Part shown: piece after piece, positions 1-8,483 of the stretch
How positions within the stretch are numbered: position 1 is the stretch's first letter
Layout of the letters: each line of letters begins with the position of its first letter
Source: an uncultured Flavobacteriaceae bacterium
Lineage (GTDB): Bacteria > Bacteroidota > Bacteroidia > Flavobacteriales > Flavobacteriaceae
Length of the DNA: 64,000 nt
Assembly: GCA_938092005.1 (NCBI GenBank)
Contig: CALKOU010000005.1
Location: 1 to 64,000, forward strand
Reading direction: 5' to 3'
Program-made: the position numbers and the translations under genes
The notes under the pieces: generated by a model
The model's database searches: none
Told to the model about the DNA's origin: nothing
The model's input: only the letters and a program-made list of their open reading frames with translations

Positions 1-30
1 TTGTAACTAAATGAAAGGTCTAAAAACAAG

Positions 31-56
31 AAAAGAGATCAAAAATGACCTCTTTT
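31..56 (-). terminator. Terminator-like hairpin downstream of tRNA-Asn
   Basis: A ten-pair stem (AAAAGAGATC at 31-40 against GACCTCTTTT at 47-56, one G-T wobble when read on the minus strand) closes a six-base loop and ends in an A/T-rich run. It lies just past the 3' end of the minus-strand tRNA, where a transcript end is expected. The assignment rests on shape and position only. Confidence 0.6.
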
Positions 57-65
57 TAAAACTTG

Positions 66-139
66 CTCCCCCTCTTGGGCTCGAACCAAGGACCCTCTGA
101 TTAACAGTCAGATGCTCTAACCAACTGAGCTAAGGAGGA
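66..139 (-). tRNA. tRNA-Asn (anticodon GTT)
   Basis: Read on the minus strand the 74-base sequence folds as a cloverleaf. The acceptor stem pairs TCCTCCT with AGGGGGA (one T-G wobble). The D arm contains AGCTCAGTTGGTTAGAGC, the anticodon loop CTGTTAA carries GTT, and the T arm is CTTGG-TTCGAGC-CCAAG. G is the discriminator base and the CCA end is not encoded in full. A well-formed promoter lies just upstream and a hairpin just downstream, so it is probably transcribed alone. Confidence 0.95.
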
Positions 140-148
140 AAATGTGCG

Positions 149-179
149 CAAATATAATTTTTATTTACTTGCTATCAAA
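149..179 (-). promoter_or_regulatory. Bacteroidota-type promoter of tRNA-Asn
   Basis: On the minus strand TTTG (176-179) and TATATTTG (149-156) are separated by 19 bases, which fits the -33 TTTG / -7 TAnnTTTG pattern of the Bacteroidota primary sigma factor. The -7 box ends ten bases before the tRNA 5' end. This is one of the two best matches to the full bipartite pattern in the window. Confidence 0.8.
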
Positions 180-196
180 TGACTTTTGTAAGAAAA

Positions 197-1516
197 TCAA
201 TTCATAATAAATCGGTAAATATCATTGCCGTTGGCAAAGACAAACAACCCGAGTAATAAAATGATGCCAACCATTTGAGCGTATTCCAATATTTTTTGAT
301 GTGGCTTACGCCCTGTGAGCATTTCATAGGTCAAAAAAACCACATGCCCGCCATCTAATGCAGGAATAGGCAGTACGTTCATAAAGGCTAGAATAATGGA
401 TATCAAAGCCGTACGCTCCCAAAATGTGCGCCAGTCCCACTTGGCGGGAAACAAACTTGCAATGGTGCCAAAACCACCCAATTGACTTGCTCCCTTCTTG
501 GTAAAGACAAATTTGAACTGAGCAATATAATCGCGAAGCGTCCAGTAGCCATAATCAAAACCTTGTTTAATACTTTCCGCAGCCGTGTAGGTAATAGCTG
601 TTGTTTGTGGGCGCGTATCTGTAAAATATATTCCCAAAACGTCGTCTTGAGCAACTGCAGTCGTTATTTGTTGAACTTCATCATTTCGTAAAACAGTTAA
701 TACAACCGCATCTCCTTCGCGTGCTTTTAATGCGCTTTGCACTTGACGCATCGAAGTAACAGCAGCATCGTTTACTCCAATAATGCGATCGTCAGCTAAA
801 ATTCCAGCAGCTTCGGCAGCCGAGTTTTCTTTTACCTTTTCAATGATGGCAGGCATGTATGGAATAAGTGGAAACATCTCCCCTGCAGCAAAAAGTTGCT
901 TGCCAAATCCTTCAGGAATTGAAATCGCTTCTTCTGTTCCATTTGCATGTGAAACCGTAATACTTTTCGCGTCACGTAAAAAGAGCCATTTGTTAACATC
1001 CATAGCGGCATCAAGCGGAACGCCATCGACGCTTAAAACGTGATCCCCTTGTTCAAATCCTATGGCTTGTGCTTGTGGTGTAGGGTCTAAACCATACGGT
1101 AAAGCCTCATTTGTAATCACGGTTTTGCCCCAAACAAACATGACGGCCATATAAATTAAAAAGCCAAGCACCAAATTCACGGTAACCCCACCAAGCATGA
1201 TAATAAGGCGTTGCCATGTAGGTTTTGCTCGGAATTCCCAAGGCTGCGCAGGTTGAGCCATTTGCTCAGTATCCATGCTTTCGTCTATCATTCTAGATAT
1301 TTTCACATAACCTCCTAGTGGAAGCCATCCGATACCGTAAACGGTCTCGCCTATTTTCTTTTTAAACAACGAAAATTTGACATCGAAAAAGAGGTAAAAC
1401 TTCTCAACGCGTGTTTTAAAAAGTTTTGCAGGGATAAAATGTCCCAACTCGTGAAGTACAATGAGTAGTGATAGACTTAGAATAAGCTGTCCGCCTTTTA
1501 TAAGAAAAAGTTCCAT
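197..1516 (-). CDS. rseP: RseP-type site-2 zinc metalloprotease
   Basis: Intramembrane protease of the RseP/S2P family, which in other bacteria cuts anti-sigma factors and leftover signal peptides in the inner membrane. The zinc motif HELGH sits at residues 22-26 in the first membrane helix. A second conserved block, NVLPIPALDGGHVVF, lies near the C-terminus and supplies the third metal ligand. The roughly 200 residues between them form the periplasmic PDZ region. The 439-residue length is normal for the family. The ATG at 1516 follows a TACATTTG box at 1534-1541. The substrate here is unknown, and no rseA or rpoE lies next to it. Confidence 0.93.
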   Translation of the reverse strand: MELFLIKGGQLILSLSLLIVLHELGHFIPAKLFKTRVEKFYLFFDVKFSLFKKKIGETVYGIGWLPLGGYVKISRMIDESMDTEQMAQPAQPWEFRAKPTWQRLIIMLGGVTVNLVLGFLIYMAVMFVWGKTVITNEALPYGLDPTPQAQAIGFEQGDHVLSVDGVPLDAAMDVNKWLFLRDAKSITVSHANGTEEAISIPEGFGKQLFAAGEMFPLIPYMPAIIEKVKENSAAEAAGILADDRIIGVNDAAVTSMRQVQSALKAREGDAVVLTVLRNDEVQQITTAVAQDDVLGIYFTDTRPQTTAITYTAAESIKQGFDYGYWTLRDYIAQFKFVFTKKGASQLGGFGTIASLFPAKWDWRTFWERTALISIILAFMNVLPIPALDGGHVVFLTYEMLTGRKPHQKILEYAQMVGIILLLGLFVFANGNDIYRFIMN

Positions 1517-1533
1517 GGGAAAAAATTAGAAGC

Positions 1534-1541
1534 CAAATGTA
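1534..1541 (-). promoter_or_regulatory. -7 box TACATTTG before rseP
   Basis: TACATTTG on the minus strand, 17 bases before the rseP ATG, matches TAnnTTTG. No clear -33 TTG is seen at the usual spacing. It lies back to back with the promoter of the divergent Sco1 gene. Confidence 0.55.
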
Positions 1542-1576
1542 CGGGATTTGAACGACCTATAAAACGGTATAGGTTG

Positions 1577-1584
1577 TATCTTTG
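1577..1584 (+). promoter_or_regulatory. -7 box TATCTTTG before the Sco1 gene
   Basis: TATCTTTG ends only four bases before the ATG at 1589, so the transcript is probably leaderless. The box shows that the in-frame TTG at 1574 cannot be the real start, because it is upstream of the expected transcription start. Confidence 0.7.
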
Positions 1585-1588
1585 TGTT

Positions 1589-2263
1589 ATGGAATTGAGT
1601 ACATTCTTTCGTCGATTTCGGAAACTAGCTTTGGTTTTATTGGTGCTTTCCATCATTATTGTTGGGTTGTTTTATATTGCATTAAAGCCAAAAGAAGTGC
1701 TTCCGGTATTCCAACCTGCAATGGTAACACCAGAACTGGTCGATGAAAGCATCCAGTTTGTAAAAAAATACCACACCATTGCACCTTTTTCCATGACCAA
1801 TCAAAATGGAGAAACGATTACCGAAAAAGAGTACGACAACACCATCTATATTGCCGATTTCTTTTTTACAACCTGCCCGAGCATCTGTCCTATTATGACC
1901 AAAAACATGTACACCCTGCAAGAAAAGTTAGTCGACCTTCCACAGGTGAAACTGCTTTCATTTAGTGTTACTCCCAAGATTGATTCGGTGGCGCAACTAA
2001 AGCGCTATGCGCTAAAAAACAAGGTAGATGACACGCGGTGGAACTTAGTTACAGGAGACAAAAAAGAAATTTACGCGCTAGCGCGTAAGTCTTATTTGGT
2101 GGTAAAAGACGATGGAGATGGTGGCCCTTACGACATGATTCACACTGAAAATTTTGTGCTTGTAGACAAACAAAAACGCATTCGTGGTTTTTATGACGGC
2201 ACCCAAACAGAAGCAATGGACGATATCTTCCGTGACATTGAACTGCTGGTTTCAGAAAAATAG
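1589..2263 (+). CDS. Sco1/SenC family copper chaperone
   Basis: Membrane-anchored thioredoxin-fold protein of the Sco1/SenC family, which delivers copper to the CuA site of cytochrome oxidase or reduces its cysteines. One N-terminal membrane helix (about residues 13-34 from the ATG) is followed by the periplasmic domain. The CxxxC copper site is in TTCPSICPIM and the matching histidine is in DMIHTENFVLVD. The start is set at the ATG at 1589, because the upstream in-frame TTG overlaps the promoter box. It precedes feoA by 63 bases on the same strand. No cytochrome oxidase gene is in view. Confidence 0.9.
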   Translation: MELSTFFRRFRKLALVLLVLSIIIVGLFYIALKPKEVLPVFQPAMVTPELVDESIQFVKKYHTIAPFSMTNQNGETITEKEYDNTIYIADFFFTTCPSICPIMTKNMYTLQEKLVDLPQVKLLSFSVTPKIDSVAQLKRYALKNKVDDTRWNLVTGDKKEIYALARKSYLVVKDDGDGGPYDMIHTENFVLVDKQKRIRGFYDGTQTEAMDDIFRDIELLVSEK

Positions 2264-2295
2264 TATGCTCCATAAAAATGTTGCGCACTTTAATG

Positions 2296-2303
2296 TACAT
2301 TTG
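2296..2303 (+). promoter_or_regulatory. -7 box TACATTTG before feoA
   Basis: TACATTTG lies 23 bases before the feoA ATG, between the Sco1 stop and feoA. It suggests that the feo operon has its own promoter. No Fur box was recognised by eye. Confidence 0.55.
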
Positions 2304-2326
2304 TTCTTTAAAATTGGTCTAAATAA

Positions 2327-2560
2327 ATGGATTTGACACTTGCCGATTTAAAGGTTGGAGAAACCGCCATAATTGATTCTTTTGACGTGGAACAACTTCC
2401 CATGAAACTTGTAGAAATGGGTTGTCTACCCGGAAATGAAGTGGGGCTGCTTCAGCTTGCACCCAACAAAGATCCATTGTATCTCAATATCTCGGGGTCG
2501 CATTTAGCCATTCGCCGCGAGACAGCCACACGTATCTTTATCCGCAAACAAGGTGAGTAA
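2327..2560 (+). CDS. feoA: FeoA ferrous iron transport accessory protein
   Basis: A 77-residue SH3-like FeoA domain protein that works in the cytoplasm with the FeoB permease. The typical block LVEMGCLPGNEVGLLQ, which forms the turn of the beta barrel, and the end LAIRRETATRIFI are both present. It overlaps feoB by eight bases, so the two are translationally coupled. It is a separate protein here, not fused to FeoB as in some Bacteroidota. Confidence 0.93.
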   Translation: MDLTLADLKVGETAIIDSFDVEQLPMKLVEMGCLPGNEVGLLQLAPNKDPLYLNISGSHLAIRRETATRIFIRKQGE

Positions 2561-4643
2561 AAACATCAACGTTGCGCTTATTGGAAACCCCAATACGGGG
2601 AAGTCGTCAGTGTTTAATCATCTTACTGGGCTAAATCAAAAAACAGGGAACTACCCTGGAATCACAGTAGAAAAAAAACAAGGCATTTGCCGACTTCCAA
2701 GAGGTGTAAAAGCGCGCATTTTAGATTTGCCTGGCACCTACAGCCTGAACGCTTCATCGCTTGACGAAAATGTGGTGGTGGAATTATTACTCAATAAAAA
2801 CGATAAAGACTTTCCAGATGTAGCTGTCGTCGTTTCAGATGTTGAAAACCTAAAGCGAAATCTGCTACTATTCACCCAAATCAAGGATTTAAATATCCCC
2901 ACTATTTTGGTCATTAATATGTCGGACCGAATGCGCCGTAAAGGAATTAGCATCGATACCCACAAAATGGAGCAGTTGCTTCACACAAAAGTAGCACTTG
3001 TTAGCGCACGAAAAAATGAAGGTATAGATGTGGTCAAAGAACATATTGCTGCATACAAAACCCTTTCCGCCCAAGCCTGTTTGGATGTAAAGCAAATCGA
3101 TCAAGATTATTTTGAGTCTTTGGAGCGTACATTTAGCAATCAGTCGCTATACAAACTATGGTTGGTGATTACCCAAGATGTGAATTTTGCCAAAGTGGAG
3201 CGTAAAAGAATGGAGGCGGAAAATGCCGATCACATGCGAACTCCATCGTTCCTAAAAAGATTACAGCAAAAAGAAACCATCAAACGCTATCAGTTTATCA
3301 ATAATGTTTTGAAGGAATGCTATAATAAAGACAGCAGTAAAGCTACTGACCTTAGAGGAAAGTTAGATCGCGTACTAACCCACAAGGTTTGGGGATTTGT
3401 GATTTTCTTTGTGGTGTTGCTTTCCATTTTTCAAGCCTTATACGACTGGAGTAGCGTCCCAATGAACTTTATAGACGCCTCTTTTGTACAACTTAGCGAC
3501 TGGGCAAAAACATCTATTCCGTCGTGGATGGCGCCAAATTTAATCGCCGAAGGCATTATTCCCGGGCTTGGAGGCATCGTGATTTTTGTGCCGCAAATTG
3601 CCATGCTTTTTCTGTTTATTTCCATTTTGGAAGAAACAGGATATATGAGTCGCGTCGTCTTTATTATGGATCGTGTCATGCGACGGTTTGGACTGAGTGG
3701 AAAAAGTGTCATTCCGCTAATATCTGGAACGGCATGTGCTATTCCCGCCATTATGGCGACACGAAATATCGAAAATTGGAAAGAGCGATTGGTCACCATT
3801 TTGGTAACGCCATTTACTACCTGTTCCGCGCGATTACCTGTTTACCTCATTCTCATCAGTCTTATTATCCCAGATGAACGTATTTTAGGTGCAAATCTAC
3901 AAGGATTGGTACTTATGATTTTTTATCTACTCGGTTTTGGTATGGCGCTGTTAGCGGCATTAGTTTTACATAAAATACTACCACAAAACCAAACCAGTTA
4001 TTTTGTTATTGAAATGCCAAATTACCGCATTCCGCTGCTTAAAAATGTATTGCTAACCATAATAGAAAAAACAAAATCCTTTGTCTTAGAGGCTGGAAAA
4101 GTGATTTTAGCCATCTCCATTTTATTGTGGGTGTTGGCGTCGAATGGGCCTGGAGAAACATTTAAAAATGCGCCGCAAGAAGTCTCAAAATCTGTATCGA
4201 TATCAGATGCAAATTATGACCAAAAACTTAGCGCCTACAAACTCGAACACTCTTATTTGGGTATTATTGGAAAAGGGATTGAGCCCGCGATTCGGCCTTT
4301 AGGTTACGATTGGAAAATTGGGATTGCCATTGTAAGTTCGTTTGCTGCACGAGAAGTTTTTGTGGGAACGCTAGCCACCATTTATAACGTGGGCGAAGAC
4401 AAAGAAGAAACCATAAAAGAACGCATGGCAGCAGAAACCTACGCGGACGGCAGCCCTGTATTTACATTAGCGTCAGGATTATCGCTCATGGTATTTTATG
4501 CCTTTGCTATGCAATGTATGAGTACGTTAGCCATTGTCCGAAAAGAAACAAACAGTTGGCGTTGGCCCGCAATTCAACTTTTCACAATGACCGTTATAGC
4601 CTATGTATGCGCATTGGTAACATTTCAATATTTTAGCCTTTAA
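2553..4643 (+). CDS. feoB: FeoB ferrous iron permease
   Basis: GTP-gated Fe(II) transporter of the inner membrane, 696 residues. The N-terminal G domain shows G1 GNPNTGKSS (residues 10-18), G3 DLPGTYS and G4 NMSD. A helical linker follows, then the membrane part with two gate regions; GTACAIPAIMATR and the repeat-related FAAREVFVGTLATIYNV carry the conserved small and cysteine residues. The start codon is GTG, eight bases inside feoA. A tiny Cys-rich membrane protein follows directly, as in many feo operons. Confidence 0.96.
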   Translation: MSKNINVALIGNPNTGKSSVFNHLTGLNQKTGNYPGITVEKKQGICRLPRGVKARILDLPGTYSLNASSLDENVVVELLLNKNDKDFPDVAVVVSDVENLKRNLLLFTQIKDLNIPTILVINMSDRMRRKGISIDTHKMEQLLHTKVALVSARKNEGIDVVKEHIAAYKTLSAQACLDVKQIDQDYFESLERTFSNQSLYKLWLVITQDVNFAKVERKRMEAENADHMRTPSFLKRLQQKETIKRYQFINNVLKECYNKDSSKATDLRGKLDRVLTHKVWGFVIFFVVLLSIFQALYDWSSVPMNFIDASFVQLSDWAKTSIPSWMAPNLIAEGIIPGLGGIVIFVPQIAMLFLFISILEETGYMSRVVFIMDRVMRRFGLSGKSVIPLISGTACAIPAIMATRNIENWKERLVTILVTPFTTCSARLPVYLILISLIIPDERILGANLQGLVLMIFYLLGFGMALLAALVLHKILPQNQTSYFVIEMPNYRIPLLKNVLLTIIEKTKSFVLEAGKVILAISILLWVLASNGPGETFKNAPQEVSKSVSISDANYDQKLSAYKLEHSYLGIIGKGIEPAIRPLGYDWKIGIAIVSSFAAREVFVGTLATIYNVGEDKEETIKERMAAETYADGSPVFTLASGLSLMVFYAFAMQCMSTLAIVRKETNSWRWPAIQLFTMTVIAYVCALVTFQYFSL

Positions 4644-4644
4644 T

Positions 4645-4773
4645 GTGGAAACCGTAATCATCACCTTAGCCGTTTTGTGGGCATTGTATTTTCTGGTGCA
4701 ACGATTTCGTCCGCGTAAAAAAGTTGTTGGAGGGGGCGGCTGTGCTTCCAATAAAGATTGTGGATGCCACTAA
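4645..4773 (+). CDS. FeoB-associated Cys-rich membrane protein (42 aa)
   Basis: GTG-started reading frame one base after the feoB stop, 42 codons plus TAA. The protein has one membrane helix (VIITLAVLWALYFLVQRF), a basic stretch RPRKK, a glycine run and a Cys-rich tail CASNKDCGCH. This is the layout of the small FeoB-associated Cys-rich proteins, thought to help Fe(II) handling at FeoB. Its TAA shares three bases with the stop codon of the convergent ZIP gene. The assignment is based on position, size and the three cysteines; no experimental role can be read from the sequence. Confidence 0.82.
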   Translation: METVIITLAVLWALYFLVQRFRPRKKVVGGGGCASNKDCGCH

Positions 4774-5591
4774 CCACCTAGCGCAACGTCTAAGGTCATC
4801 ATCACTACAAATCCGCCAATAAATCCAAGCGTGGCTATATCCGTAAACCTATCTTGTTGGGTTTCTGGTATCACTTCTTCTACCACTACAAAAATCATGG
4901 CACCGGCAGCAAAAGCAAGTGCATAAGGTAAAATGGGGGTAAAAAATGTAACCGCTACGGCGCCAATTACCCCTGCAATCGGCTCTACAATTGCCGAAGC
5001 CTGACCGTAGAAAAAGCTTTTTCGTCTGCTAAGTCCCAAACGGCGCATAGGCATGGAAACAGCAATCCCTTCGGGGAAGTTTTGAATTCCAATACCAATG
5101 GCAAGTACTACTGCTCCAGCTATGGAAGCTTCGGGTAAGCCCGCAGCAACGCCGCCAAACAATACACCAACGGCTAGTCCTTCTGGAATGTTGTGCAATG
5201 TAATGGCAAGAACCATAAGCGTAGTACGATGCCATGGCGTTTTTATCCCTTCAGACTCCTTAAAATTAATGTGAATATGTGGCAAAATCTTATCAAGTCC
5301 GAAAATAAAAAAAGCTCCAAGCGTAAACCCAACAGCTGCAGGAATCACTTTTACAAAGCCTTCGCCAGGGCTCATGTCAATGCCCGGCGCTAGTAAACTC
5401 CAAAAGCTTGCAGCGACCATAACGCCGCCTGTGAACCCTAACATGCCGTCCAAAACAGCGCGGTTCATCTTTTTAAAAAAGAATACAAAAGATGCACCAA
5501 GAGCCGTTAACCCCCATGTAAACAGCGTAGCATAAAGCGCGCCAAGTACTGGTGGCGTGTTTTCAAAAAAGTGAAGAATTGATTCAAACAT
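4770..5591 (-). CDS. ZIP family divalent metal transporter (GufA-like)
   Basis: Inner-membrane importer or facilitator for Zn, Fe or related ions, 273 residues with about eight helices. The hallmark metal-binding motifs are visible: HNIPEGLAVG in helix 4 and NFPEGIAVSMPM in helix 5. A histidine-bearing loop (LPHIHINFKE) lies between helices 3 and 4, as usual for ZIPs. An open frame runs further upstream, but the ATG at 5591 (MFESILHFF) directly follows a TATATTTG box, so it is chosen. Convergent with the feo operon, which fits a metal-uptake neighbourhood. Confidence 0.9.
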   Translation of the reverse strand: MFESILHFFENTPPVLGALYATLFTWGLTALGASFVFFFKKMNRAVLDGMLGFTGGVMVAASFWSLLAPGIDMSPGEGFVKVIPAAVGFTLGAFFIFGLDKILPHIHINFKESEGIKTPWHRTTLMVLAITLHNIPEGLAVGVLFGGVAAGLPEASIAGAVVLAIGIGIQNFPEGIAVSMPMRRLGLSRRKSFFYGQASAIVEPIAGVIGAVAVTFFTPILPYALAFAAGAMIFVVVEEVIPETQQDRFTDIATLGFIGGFVVMMTLDVALGG

Positions 5592-5596
5592 AGTGG

Positions 5597-5604
5597 CAAA
5601 TATA
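5597..5604 (-). promoter_or_regulatory. -7 box TATATTTG before the ZIP gene
   Basis: TATATTTG on the minus strand ends five bases before the ATG at 5591. A CAA (TTG on the minus strand) lies 15 bases further upstream. The transcript would be almost leaderless. It faces the crtY promoter. Confidence 0.65.
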
Positions 5605-5631
5605 ATTATTCCGTTATTACAATGATTTTTG

Positions 5632-5639
5632 TAGGTTTG
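5632..5639 (+). promoter_or_regulatory. -7 box TAGGTTTG before crtY
   Basis: TAGGTTTG ends five bases before the GTG start of the lycopene cyclase. It lies 27 bases from the opposite-facing ZIP box, so the two divergent promoters are close together. Confidence 0.55.
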
Positions 5640-5644
5640 GAAGG

Positions 5645-6808
5645 GTGAAAAAGAATGGGGTTTACGATTATATTTTTGCAGGTGCAGGCGCATCAACCTT
5701 GCAAATTATTATGCAAATGCTACACGATAAGCGTTTTGAGCATAAATCCATTCTGATATTAGAAGAAAACAGCAACAAAACAAACGATCGTACTTGGTGC
5801 TTTTGGGAAGAAAAATCTAAAGAAGATTGGCATCCATTTGTACGATGTCAATGGGATAACATAACGTTTTCCTCAGATACCGCAGCGTTGCAAGAATCTA
5901 TTTTGCCTTATGCGTATAAAATGATTCGAAGTAATGCATTTTACACTCATGTGCATGGGCTGATAGCAAAAAATGAAAACATTGACTTGACGTTTGAAAA
6001 AGTAGAATCTTTCGAAACTCAAGGAGAAATAGTTCGTGTTTCTACAACTAAAAACACCTATTCAGGGGCCTATTTTTTTAATAGTATTTTTAATTGGAAT
6101 GTGGCACAGCAACAGTCCAAATACCCTGTTTTACAACAACATTTTGTGGGTTGGTTTATCAAAACAGAAAAAGACTGTTTTGACCCAAATACAGCTACGT
6201 TCATGGATTTTAGCGTTGCCCAAAAAGGCAATACGCGGTTTATGTATGTTTTGCCACTTAGCCCTAATGAGGCCTTGATTGAATACACCTTATTTTCTGA
6301 AAATCTATTGAATTTTGAAGAGTATGCGCGTGAAATTCGTCAGTACCTGACGCAGAAAAATATTCGAAACTACAACATCACAGAAACAGAACAAGGCAGC
6401 ATTCCTATGACTTGCTACCCATTTTCAAAACAAAACAGCAAGCGAGTGTTACATATTGGCTCGGCTGGCGGGTGGACAAAAGCAAGCACTGGCTTTACGT
6501 TTAAATTTATTGAGCGAAAAGCTACCGAGCTTGTGGCTTTTTTGAGTGACGAATGTGATATGCGTCTTTTTGAAAAACGCAACCGTTTTTGGTGGTATGA
6601 TTTACTTTTCTTAGATGTTTTGGCTCAAAACAACCACAAAGGAAGCTTTTTATTTTCCCGCATGTTTCAACGTAACAACCCCAAAACAATCCTTCGTTTC
6701 TTGGACGAAAAAACCTCGTTTGCAGAAGAACTTCAAATCATGCGAAGTTTCCCCGTGGGGATATTTGTGTGGCAACTAATACGCCGCCTAATGCGTTCGT
6801 TGCATTAG
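5645..6808 (+). CDS. crtY: Lycopene beta-cyclase, CrtY type
   Basis: Flavoprotein that closes the ends of lycopene to make beta-carotene, 387 residues. The N-terminal Rossmann motif YIFAGAGASTLQ binds the cofactor. NDRTWCFWE is the family signature, and a later SAGGWTKASTGFTF block matches the C-terminal cofactor-binding segment. The start is a GTG close behind a TAGGTTTG box. It ends inside the convergent isoprenyl synthase gene, with a 21-base overlap. Other carotenoid genes (crtB, crtI, crtZ) are not in the window. The product implies yellow-orange pigment, common in marine flavobacteria. Confidence 0.9.
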   Translation: MKKNGVYDYIFAGAGASTLQIIMQMLHDKRFEHKSILILEENSNKTNDRTWCFWEEKSKEDWHPFVRCQWDNITFSSDTAALQESILPYAYKMIRSNAFYTHVHGLIAKNENIDLTFEKVESFETQGEIVRVSTTKNTYSGAYFFNSIFNWNVAQQQSKYPVLQQHFVGWFIKTEKDCFDPNTATFMDFSVAQKGNTRFMYVLPLSPNEALIEYTLFSENLLNFEEYAREIRQYLTQKNIRNYNITETEQGSIPMTCYPFSKQNSKRVLHIGSAGGWTKASTGFTFKFIERKATELVAFLSDECDMRLFEKRNRFWWYDLLFLDVLAQNNHKGSFLFSRMFQRNNPKTILRFLDEKTSFAEELQIMRSFPVGIFVWQLIRRLMRSLH

Positions 6809-7762
6809 CCAGTTTCCAAAAGCAATAAATCGTTGCTTCATATCTGAATTGAGATCTACTTTTTCTAGCGCATCAAACGCCTGTTGCGTGTATTGATGAA
6901 CAAGCGATAGCGTTGCCTTATCGGCACCTGTATCTTTAAAAAGTTGTGTTACGGCAGCTATTTTCTTAGCATCGTCTTTGGGTGTTTCAGACAACCACTT
7001 CCCCAATTCATTTTGTTGATTTTCATTGCTATTGCAAAGCGCCAAATGCACCAATACCGTTTTTTTATTTTCGGCAATATCACCGCCTATACGTTTCCCA
7101 AAACTGACTTCATCACCAAAAGTGTCTAGATAATCATCTTGCAATTGAAAGGCAATGCCAAGCTGCTCGCCAAAAAGATAAAGTTGCTGTGCGTCTTTGC
7201 TTGTTGCGCCGCCAACGGAGGCACCCATTTGCATGGCGCAACCAACCAAAACAGCCGTCTTTAAGCGAATCATTTCTAAATAATCTTCGATACCTACGTC
7301 GTTGCGCGATTCAAAATCAACATCGTATTGTTGACCTTCGCAAACCTGAAGTGCTGTTTTACTAAAAAGCGTTGTTAGCGATTGAAATAGCTTGGGCTCG
7401 TATCCATTTAAAAAAATATAGGCCTGAACCAACATGGCATCACCCGAAAGTATGGCGGTGTTGACATCCCATTTTTCGTGTACCGTCTGTGCTCCCCTTC
7501 GCATATTTGCCTTGTCCATAATGTCATCGTGCATCAGCGTAAAGTTGTGAAACACTTCAACTGCCTGTGCGGCAGGTAGTGCCTCTTGAGCTGTTTTTCC
7601 AAAAGCTTCACACGACATAAGCACAAGTACTGGGCGTAATCTTTTACCACCCAAAGCCAATAGGTAATCTATAGGCTGATACAAACCGTCCGGAGATTTT
7701 CCTTGGTTTAAATGCGTTAACGAATCCGCTACAAGTTTTTGATAAGCAGTCAAAAATTCCAT
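6788..7762 (-). CDS. Polyprenyl (geranylgeranyl/farnesyl-type) diphosphate synthase
   Basis: Trans-isoprenyl diphosphate synthase that joins isopentenyl diphosphate units, 324 residues from the ATG at 7762. The first aspartate-rich motif is in LMHDDIMDKANMRRG and the second in QLQDDYLDTFGDE. GGKRLRPVLVL is the conserved N-terminal block. Chain length cannot be fixed from sequence reading alone; the adjacent lycopene cyclase makes a C20 product plausible. The frame is open for 70 codons upstream, but that stretch lacks family similarity and covers the promoter region of the tetR gene. Confidence 0.9.
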   Translation of the reverse strand: MEFLTAYQKLVADSLTHLNQGKSPDGLYQPIDYLLALGGKRLRPVLVLMSCEAFGKTAQEALPAAQAVEVFHNFTLMHDDIMDKANMRRGAQTVHEKWDVNTAILSGDAMLVQAYIFLNGYEPKLFQSLTTLFSKTALQVCEGQQYDVDFESRNDVGIEDYLEMIRLKTAVLVGCAMQMGASVGGATSKDAQQLYLFGEQLGIAFQLQDDYLDTFGDEVSFGKRIGGDIAENKKTVLVHLALCNSNENQQNELGKWLSETPKDDAKKIAAVTQLFKDTGADKATLSLVHQYTQQAFDALEKVDLNSDMKQRFIAFGNWLMQRTH

Positions 7763-7837
7763 GAATAGACGTTTTTGTAAAAGTACGTCAAGGATTTGTA
7801 ATGATAATATTAAGAAATTATAAACTACGGAAACTTT

Positions 7838-7868
7838 TTTGGTTTTTAAAGTTTCCTGTATATCTTTG
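7838..7868 (+). promoter_or_regulatory. Promoter of the tetR-efflux operon
   Basis: TTTG (7838-7841), 19 bases, then TATCTTTG (7861-7868) gives a full match to the Bacteroidota -33/-7 pattern. The ATG follows 12 bases later. It should drive tetR and the three efflux genes behind it. Confidence 0.78.
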
Positions 7869-7880
7869 CGCCTAATTGCT

Positions 7881-8483
7881 ATGGAAAAGATTCTTTCTTC
7901 TTGTTCCGAAATGTTTCTAACGCTAGGATTTAAAAGCGTTACCATGGATGATATTGCCCAAAAATTAGCCATTTCAAAAAAGACGCTCTATGCTCATTTT
8001 CCAAACAAACAAGCACTTGTTCGGGAATGTGTTTTTTATTTCTTTGATTATGTTACAGCTGAAATATCTCGCATTAGTGAAAATGCCACCAACCCTATTG
8101 CAGAGTTATATGACATAAAACTCTGTATGATGCAAAAAATCAAAAATGAAAAGATTTCGCCTCAGTTTCAGTTAAAAAAGTTCTATCCTGAAATTTTTAA
8201 TGAACTTCAAGAAAAACAATTGACATTTATGGTACAACAAATGAGTAATAGCCTTGAAAAAGGCGTTTCGTTGGGGTTGTTTCGTGCAAATCTAAACATC
8301 CCGTTTACCGCCAGACTTTACTTTAATGGAATGATGGGCATCAAAGACCAACATCTTTTTCCTGCCAATATGTTCCAACACAGTCAATTAATGACCGATT
8401 ATTTAGAATACCACGTTCGTGCCATTTGCACCGAAGCGGGAATAGAACTTTTTAACACCTTTGACAACCATGCACATGACTAG
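7881..8483 (+). CDS. TetR/AcrR family transcriptional regulator
   Basis: A 200-residue repressor-like protein. The N-terminal helix-turn-helix reads MDDIAQKLAISKKTLYAHF followed by PNKQALV, the TetR signature. The C-terminal part is a helical ligand and dimer domain without recognisable specificity. The ATG at 7881 is chosen because the upstream frame runs through the promoter. The gene overlaps the tolC-like gene by several bases, so it is the first gene of the operon it most likely controls. The inducer is unknown. Confidence 0.9.
   Translation: MEKILSSCSEMFLTLGFKSVTMDDIAQKLAISKKTLYAHFPNKQALVRECVFYFFDYVTAEISRISENATNPIAELYDIKLCMMQKIKNEKISPQFQLKKFYPEIFNELQEKQLTFMVQQMSNSLEKGVSLGLFRANLNIPFTARLYFNGMMGIKDQHLFPANMFQHSQLMTDYLEYHVRAICTEAGIELFNTFDNHAHD

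Noticed and set aside
1574-1588. TTG start giving a five-codon longer Sco1 protein
   Set aside because: The TTG lies upstream of the TATCTTTG box, and the extension runs through the box. The transcript would begin after it.
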